Shown here in pieces: positions 45,201 through 49,197 of a DNA stretch of 49,197 nucleotides (position 1 is its first letter; every line of letters starts with the position of its first letter). The position numbers and the translations under genes are program-made. The notes beneath the pieces are model-generated. The model was not told the origin of the DNA. It saw only the letters and a program-made list of their open reading frames with translations, and ran no database searches. The stretch covers positions 1-49,197 of the forward strand of contig UQUS01000013.1 of the NCBI GenBank assembly GCA_900544335.1. The letters are read 5' to 3'. The stretch comes from an uncultured Sutterella sp. GTDB taxonomy: Bacteria; Pseudomonadota; Gammaproteobacteria; Burkholderiales; Burkholderiaceae_F.

Positions 45201-45669
45201 TATTGCCGAGGACTTAGGAATCATCACGCCTTCGGTACGGGCGCTACGCCGCACTTTGGGATTTCCCGGGATGCGGGTGTTGCAGTTTGCCTTTAGCGGC
45301 CAGATGGACAATCCCCACCTGCCGGGTTCTGTCCCGGAAAACGCGGCGTACTACCCGGGCACCCACGACAACAACACCATTTGCGGCTGGTACGAGGCTC
45401 TTGATGAAAGAGCCCGGCAATCGGTCGATGCAGTGCTTGTCGGCGATGACCCGATTCACGTTAAGGCCCTTCGCGCCGTTTATGCCTCGCGGGCGCGCTA
45501 TGCCGTGGCCCTGGCGCAAGATGCCTTGGGACTGGATGCATCAGCGCGCATGAATCGTCCGGGAGATGCCACGGGCTCTTGGGGTTGGCGCCTTAAAAGC
45601 GAGATGCTCACCGATGAGGCGGCTCGAAAACTTGCCGATCTTTCTGCACAATACGCAAGAAACCAATAG
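42202..45669 (+). CDS. glgX-malQ: GlgX-MalQ fusion: debranching enzyme joined to 4-alpha-glucanotransferase
   Basis: This single 1155-residue protein has two complete enzymes. Residues 1-655 are GlgX-type (GH13, isoamylase-like) with CBM48, DVVYNHT, nucleophile D328 (DGFRFDLAA), acid E357 (IAEPWDIG) and D429 (TAHDGF). Residues 663-1155 are a Thermus-length GH77 amylomaltase with D956 (RIDHFRGFDAYW), E1003 (AEDLG) and D1056 (GTHDNNT). The join is short and contains C655-EK-C658. The frame is continuous with no stop or slippery run. GlgX removes phosphorylase-limit branches, and MalQ would disproportionate the freed maltotetraose-type chains back into GlgP substrates plus glucose for Glk. It overlaps glgB by 13 nt. 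The chemistry of each half is family knowledge, and channeling between them is inference. Confidence 0.95.
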   Translation: MAFLDTLTFCAGARICPGVSLDSDGAGFALYSESARAVSVVLFDDKGASRSFALTRKGNLWVGRVCGALAGLRYGYRVQTEPDPGNKPTENLLLDPYAPDITGCYARDAAEGACGLYGVLPVPDTFDWEDDRPPATPISESVFYEVHVKGATKLLFDIPEKIRGTYEGLASAPFVKHLKALGVTAVDILPVAYALDEDCLKARGLRNYWGYNPISFFALQHRYAADPAHVRDEFRRTVKALHKAGLEVILDVVYNHTAETDETGPTLGFRGIDNKTYYKVRGDNPDLYVNDTGCGNTVNVAHPAVLELILESLRTWVRTMHVDGFRFDLAAALTRESRFLEAVRSDPVLRNVKLIAEPWDIGPDGYRLGHFGVPWSEWNDRFRDDVRAFWVTKSAPIGALAQRLCASSEVFRRDERAPQASVNFITAHDGFTLSDLVSYNGKHNEANGEDNRDGTDRNLSFNCGVEGETRDEAVLLRRRLLRRALLATLLLSQGVPMLLAGDEFAHSQGGNNNAYCQDNPTTWLSWYEKEADDDTAFIGTLCRIRRAFGQFENTSWLTGLVKEGERDITWLTPDARQMRSADWTDRADTLGFLLARKELTGRVLVYVYRQEGEKTLKLPLGDWTCILKTEEDKPDRPFECGETLTVTGPGVAVLCEKCEHLPRRSGLIMHVTSLAGPFGSGDFGKGARDFIDWMKRGNQKLWQVLPLTVTGEGNSPYMGESVFAGNELLIDLATLVRERLLLPSELAVKEPFDEEKVDFARVTDFRLDRLKRAAFRFFSQKTLPEAFGKFVWQERYWLEDYALFKAIKTEQAAFGRRKWQDWPEELRRRNPEALKKALMRLMPSVRFWQFAQWCFARQYEALRQTAHASGIEIIGDLPIFVSPQSADVWSHPELFLLDEFGNPKAVSGVPPDYFSPTGQLWGNPLYNWPAHEKEGYAWWTARLSRAADLYDIVRIDHFRGFDAYWSVPARARTALHGHWEKGPGKEPFERVMKARPALRFIAEDLGIITPSVRALRRTLGFPGMRVLQFAFSGQMDNPHLPGSVPENAAYYPGTHDNNTICGWYEALDERARQSVDAVLVGDDPIHVKALRAVYASRARYAVALAQDALGLDASARMNRPGDATGSWGWRLKSEMLTDEAARKLADLSAQYARNQ

Positions 45670-45687
45670 CCAATCCGGAGGCCCTAC

Positions 45688-47910
45688 GTGCGCCAGAAAA
45701 TCGTCGGAATCGTTTTTTCGGTCCTTCTCGGGTGTTGTGCGGTGTTTACGGTCGGTGCCGGAACGCCGGCACACACGAGTGACGAAGCTAAGGTCGGGCT
45801 TGTGTTATCCGGAGGCGGCGCTCGGGGCTTAGCGCACATCGGCGTCTTAAAAGCCTTAGAAGAGCTTTGCATTCCCGTCGATTGTATTACGGCAACGAGC
45901 ATGGGGGCTCTTGTGGGGGGCGGCTATGCCGCAGGCTATACCGCAAGCGAAATCGAGCATTTAACGCTCGGTATCGACTGGAAGACGATGTTTGCGTCCC
46001 GACCCGATCGCCGAGAGATGAAGTGGCGAGCCAAGGAAGACGATGATGCCTCGCTCGGAAGGACCTTTGAGCTCGGCGTCACGAAGGAGGGGTTGCGCAC
46101 TCCCGGGGGCCTGATTTCAGGTCAGGAGCTGACGCTTTTTTTAAACCGCTCCGTGCAGTTTGCCGATTCGGTGCGAAACCTAAGCGATCTTCCGATTCCG
46201 TTTAGTGCGCTTTCAACCGACTTACTAACCGGAAAACGCGTGGTCTTAAGTCGCAACATTGCGCTTTCTAAGGCCATGCTGGCCTCCATGTCCATTCCCG
46301 GGGCTTTTACGCCTGTCAAATATCGCGGAAAGCTTCTTTGTGACGGGTGCTTGGTGGATAACCTACCGGTGGACGTGGCCCGCGATATGGGAGCTAAGCG
46401 CCTCATTGCTGTTAATGTCGGAACCCCGCTTTCCGATGCCGTGCCTCTTGAGAATATCCCTCAAATCATGGCGCAGGTCGTCAATATCCTAACTGAGCAA
46501 AATGTGCGCAAGTCGCTTTCGGAAATCGGCCGAGACGACGTGTTAATTACCCCGGCACTTGAGGACTACACGGCAGCAGACTTTTCCAAAACCCGCGAAC
46601 TCATTGACATCGGCTACAAGGCCGTCATGAACGAAAAAGAGCGTTTGGCGTCGTTTCGCGTTACTCCCGAGGCATACGCGCGTTGGCGTGCCGAGAAAAA
46701 GATTCTGACAGGTCAGGCAAGCGAGCGACGCATCAATCGCATCGAAGTGCGAGGCAATCGCACCGTCAGCCGAGAAAGCATCATTAAGGAGGCGGACCTG
46801 GATACAAGTCAACCCGTGAGCGTTGAAGATGTGGAAAAAAGCGTACGACGTCTTTGGGGGACCGAACGCTTTGAAAAAGTTTCGTATCGGTTCCGTACCG
46901 GCGAGTACGGCGATACGCTCATTTACGAACCCGAAGAATGGGCCTGGGGACAGTCGAGCCTTAAATTCGGCGGTATGTTCCAAACCGACTTTATCGATAT
47001 TTCACGGTATTCGGTTGTGGGCGCCTACACCCTCGGATCTGTGAACGCTTGGGATGCCGAATGGCGCACGCACGTTCAATTCGGGGACAAACGGTACCTA
47101 TATACGGAGTTTTTCCAGCCGCTCGGTGCCGGAAGCCCGTGGTTCGTACGTCCCTTTGTCGGTCTGGACCAACAAAACTACGATGTGTACTTTAAGGAAA
47201 CGGGCAACCACGTCGTCTCCCAAATGAAATCTATGCACTTTGAATCGGGTTTGGATTTGGGGGTGGAACTGGCTAGGCGCGCACGCTTGGTGGCCTCACT
47301 CGGGTGGGAGAGAACCTCGTATAGCACGCTACGCGGAACCGTACAGGCGCCCGATACAGAGCGCCGCTGGACGGGAGCCGTAGATTTGGCCTACGACACG
47401 CTCGATGATGTGAACTTCCCGAGAACGGGGGCTAAAGCGGAATTTCGGTATAGCCATGCGCTAGCCGGGAAAAACGGGTATGCCTACGACTTTCAGGGCG
47501 TTCTTCCCGTGGCCCTGAGTCAAAACTGGACGGCCGTTCTCGCAACGCGCCTCGGAAAGTCTTCGCAAAGCGGATACTACACGATGGGAGGTCTTTTCTC
47601 GCTTTCGGGAGCCCCGGAGGATCGTTATGCCGGAGAAAAACTCATTTTCGGAGCCGCGCGACTTTCGCGTCGCATCGACGCGATGGTTTCCTCTCCGATG
47701 CCGCTTTATGCGGGAATTACAATCGAAGGCGCACGGCTTTCCAATAACGATCGACAGACGTGGACCCATCAGGACGGTCGGTGGATCGGGGCTGCCAGTC
47801 TTTTCCTCGGAGCCGATACGTGGTTAGGCCCGGTCTTTTTAGGTCTCGGGCGGACAACGGAAGACTCCATGGCCGTAACGCTTTATTGGGGGCGCGTGAG
47901 CTGGTGGTAG
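45688..47910 (+). CDS. Patatin-like phospholipase with POTRA and outer-membrane barrel (PlpD-like, type Vd)
   Basis: This exported protein has 740 residues. The signal peptide covers about 1-28. The patatin domain (about 35-330) has the oxyanion loop LSGGGARGLAHIGVL, nucleophile S71 in ATSMGAL (the first Gly of GxSxG is Ala) and D219 in CDGCLVDNLP. A POTRA-type domain starts near 348 (INRIEVRGNRTVSRESII). A barrel of the BamA/TpsB type (about 430-740) ends in RVSWW. The layout matches PlpD of Pseudomonas, a phospholipase A placed at the cell surface or released. It starts at GTG 45688 with CGGAGG. It is only 18 bp after glgX-malQ, so it is probably co-transcribed with the glycogen genes. Confidence 0.9.
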   Translation: MRQKIVGIVFSVLLGCCAVFTVGAGTPAHTSDEAKVGLVLSGGGARGLAHIGVLKALEELCIPVDCITATSMGALVGGGYAAGYTASEIEHLTLGIDWKTMFASRPDRREMKWRAKEDDDASLGRTFELGVTKEGLRTPGGLISGQELTLFLNRSVQFADSVRNLSDLPIPFSALSTDLLTGKRVVLSRNIALSKAMLASMSIPGAFTPVKYRGKLLCDGCLVDNLPVDVARDMGAKRLIAVNVGTPLSDAVPLENIPQIMAQVVNILTEQNVRKSLSEIGRDDVLITPALEDYTAADFSKTRELIDIGYKAVMNEKERLASFRVTPEAYARWRAEKKILTGQASERRINRIEVRGNRTVSRESIIKEADLDTSQPVSVEDVEKSVRRLWGTERFEKVSYRFRTGEYGDTLIYEPEEWAWGQSSLKFGGMFQTDFIDISRYSVVGAYTLGSVNAWDAEWRTHVQFGDKRYLYTEFFQPLGAGSPWFVRPFVGLDQQNYDVYFKETGNHVVSQMKSMHFESGLDLGVELARRARLVASLGWERTSYSTLRGTVQAPDTERRWTGAVDLAYDTLDDVNFPRTGAKAEFRYSHALAGKNGYAYDFQGVLPVALSQNWTAVLATRLGKSSQSGYYTMGGLFSLSGAPEDRYAGEKLIFGAARLSRRIDAMVSSPMPLYAGITIEGARLSNNDRQTWTHQDGRWIGAASLFLGADTWLGPVFLGLGRTTEDSMAVTLYWGRVSWW

Positions 47911-47933
47911 GATATGCAAAAAAGGGAGATTTC

Positions 47934-48311
47934 ATGAAAAAGATAACGAAAAACGTTTTACTCGGAACCGTGATTCTCGGCGCGTTTTCTGTACTCGTTT
48001 CGAGTCCTGTTTTCGCGAAATCGGAAACGGCAGGTGCGCTTTCCGAACTCGGTTCGGCCATCAAAAAGGATAGTGCCGACCTGTGGGATTCGGCCAAAGG
48101 GACGGCCGGTAAGGCTTGGAAGTCCACCAAACGCGCCACGCGCGATGCGAAAAACAAGGTCTCGGACTCGGCTGAAGACGTCTGGGACGGCGCCAAAGAT
48201 AAGGCCGAGGAAGCGTGGGACGCCACAAAGTCAGGCGCCAAGAAGGCCGGAAAAGCTGCCGGTAAGGCGGTAAAAGACGCCAAAGACGCGTTCCAGTCCG
48301 AAACGTATTAA
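47934..48311 (+). CDS. Small exported lysine/alanine-rich helical protein (LEA/apolipoprotein-like)
   Basis: I do not recognise a named family. The protein has 125 residues. A clear signal peptide (MKKITKNVLLGTVILGAFSV, cleavage near VFA-K30) precedes about 95 residues built only for helix: Lys, Ala and Asp/Glu with a tryptophan every 11-22 residues (LWDSAK, AWKSTK, VWDGAK, AWDATK). The near-11-residue rhythm is that of LEA group 3 and exchangeable apolipoprotein amphipathic helices, so membrane or protein protection in the periplasm is a reasonable guess. ATG 47934 has AAGGGAGA upstream, 23 bp after the patatin gene. Confidence 0.8.
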   Translation: MKKITKNVLLGTVILGAFSVLVSSPVFAKSETAGALSELGSAIKKDSADLWDSAKGTAGKAWKSTKRATRDAKNKVSDSAEDVWDGAKDKAEEAWDATKSGAKKAGKAAGKAVKDAKDAFQSETY

Positions 48312-48330
48312 CGAACGCTCAGCGTAGCGT

Positions 48331-48717
48331 ATGCGCGGCGGATTTATCCTGATCCTGACGGCACTTTTGTGTTCGGCAACACTTGCCGTTGCGTTTGAAC
48401 ACCCCGGGCGCCACTATGACGCCTCGGGGCGCTATGTCGGAAGGACGGACGCAAGCGGACACCATTACGATGCTGCCGGTCGCTACACCGGAAAAACCGA
48501 TTCAAAAGGGCGTCGTTATGATGCTTCCGGACGCTATCTCGGTCGCAAGGCTCCTGACGGACGTCACTACGATGCCTCGGGACGCTATACGGGTCGGATT
48601 GATTCGACCGGACGACGCTATGATGACTCGGGACGCTACTTAGGGCGGGAAGATAAAACCGGACGCCGATACGACAAATCGGGTCGCTACACCGGGCGCA
48701 CGGAGCATTCCCGTTAA
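48331..48717 (+). CDS. Secreted basic protein of six 17-residue YD-like repeats
   Basis: This protein has 128 residues. The signal peptide covers 1-21 (LILTALLCSATLAVA, then FEHP). Residues 26-127 are six back-to-back 17-residue units with pattern G-(R/H)-(H/R)-Y-D-x-(S/A)-G-R-Y-x-G-(R/K)-x-x-x-x, and one Arg ends the protein. The Y-D-x-x-G-R core recalls RHS/YD repeats in a shorter form, which suggests a repetitive beta fold. The mature protein is strongly basic and could bind polyanions such as LPS or DNA, which is inference. No cysteines lie in the mature part. It follows the helical protein by 19 bp with no good ribosome-binding site, so coupling or read-through is likely. Confidence 0.82.
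   Translation: MRGGFILILTALLCSATLAVAFEHPGRHYDASGRYVGRTDASGHHYDAAGRYTGKTDSKGRRYDASGRYLGRKAPDGRHYDASGRYTGRIDSTGRRYDDSGRYLGREDKTGRRYDKSGRYTGRTEHSR
48406..48711 (+). repeat. Six tandem 51-bp coding repeats
   Basis: The array of 6 x 51 bp is in frame and encodes the 17-residue units of the preceding entry. Units differ at many third positions and in the last four codons, so the array is old and kept by selection on protein, and is not a recent expansion. Confidence 0.88.
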
Positions 48718-48909
48718 AAATATTCTCACCTTTAGCACAATTTGAGCCGCTCGGCCCTGTATGAATGCGCTAAGTATTTCACGTGGGTCTTTGTTTCTTT
48801 CCGAAAGGGGCGGCTTTGCCGAACGCCTAAAATGAGGCGCCCGTGTTTCCTACGGGAACCATAATAAAAACAACAACTCACTTACAGTCTCATGTCTTAG
48901 GAGGGGAAT

Positions 48910-49197
48910 GTGTCTGATTCCATGTCAGGCAAGCAGGCGCTGATGCGCTACGGGTCCCTAGTTGCGGGCCCCTTGCTTTGTCTCATTATTTTTCTATCGA
49001 TGCCATCGAGTTACGTCACGGCGGACGGCTCGGTTGCAGAGTTTTCTCAGGCCGGTCGCGCCTGCCTCGGAGTTCTCGTTTGGATGGCCATCTGGTGGTG
49101 CTTTGAAACCGCACCGATTTCCGTCACATCGCTTCTGCCGATGGTACTTTTTCCGCTTTTCGGCGTTTGTAAGCCTGCGGCGGCCATGGCCCCGTAC
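48910..49197 (+). CDS. DASS (SLC13-type) anion transporter, N-terminal part, cut by window end
   Basis: This is the first 96 codons of a membrane protein. It opens at GTG 48910 with AGGAGG at 48899-48904. A first hydrophobic segment (LVAGPLLCLIIFL) is followed by a loop with SQAGRACLGVLVWMAIWWC and then ETAPISVTSLLPMVLFPLFG. That last block, an acidic residue and PxSVTSLLP before a helix, is the typical N-terminal signature of divalent-anion:Na+ symporters (SdcS/CitT/YbhI type), which carry dicarboxylates or sulfate. The substrate cannot be told. The 192-bp spacer before it has short stems such as CCCGT/ACGGG (48840-48856) but no clear promoter. Confidence 0.82.
   Translation, partial: MSDSMSGKQALMRYGSLVAGPLLCLIIFLSMPSSYVTADGSVAEFSQAGRACLGVLVWMAIWWCFETAPISVTSLLPMVLFPLFGVCKPAAAMAPY

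Noticed and set aside
47899..47906. GCTGGTGG, the E. coli Chi sequence
   Set aside because: A single 8-mer in a coding end is expected by chance, and Chi differs between bacterial groups.
48406..48711. Regular 51-bp repeats as a possible CRISPR array
   Set aside because: There are no unique spacers. The units are contiguous, in frame, and vary mostly at third codon positions, so they are protein-coding repeats.

Overview
The window reads as chromosomal DNA of a betaproteobacterium of the order Burkholderiales. The gene strings dusB-fis-purH, yicC/rph-rdgB-hemW, metG next to apbC, and lptD divergent from amgK-murU fit that group. A gut-type family such as Sutterellaceae is my best guess, from general impression only. 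Genes are dense, with many 4-nt and 13-nt overlaps. I see no insertion sequence, prophage, CRISPR array, rRNA or obvious transferred island.

Layout. (1) 1-6740: lptD on the minus strand, then a plus-strand run amgK-murU (MurNAc recycling), tcdA, a nitronate monooxygenase-like flavoprotein and pncA. (2) 6814-14635: a minus-strand tandem UspA protein, then dusB-fis-purH, tolB-pal-cpoB, scpA and a small unknown CxxC protein. (3) 14665-21627: yicC on the minus strand, then rph-rdgB-hemW-mltA, an alpha/beta hydrolase and erpA, with an EamA transporter on the minus strand. (4) 21819-28192: metG divergent from apbC, tRNA-Val(CAC) with its own promoter and terminator, and a LysR regulator divergent from an AGCS amino-acid symporter. 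(5) 28267-30226: htpG behind a near-consensus sigma-32 promoter. (6) 30285-45669: a complete glycogen locus in two divergent arms. (7) 45688-49197: a PlpD-like patatin with an outer-membrane barrel, two small exported repeat proteins, and the start of a DASS (SLC13-type) transporter cut by the window end.

Glycogen locus. The minus arm is glk-pgi-pgm-glgC-glgA, which links fructose-6-P and glucose to ADP-glucose and the glucan. The plus arm is glgP-glgB-(glgX-malQ), which covers phosphorolysis, branching, debranching and glucan transfer. The 256-bp spacer between the arms holds three palindromic elements. No sugar importer lies in the locus, so it looks built for internal storage. Its most unusual part is a single 1155-residue protein that joins a full GlgX-type debranching enzyme to a full GH77 amylomaltase, with all six catalytic acids present.

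Other points of note are an alpha/beta hydrolase of the haloacetate-dehalogenase type with Asn where the Asp nucleophile belongs, an NMO-like protein with Pro in place of the catalytic His, a TolB with a twin-arginine signal, and a secreted protein made almost wholly of six 17-residue YD-like repeats.
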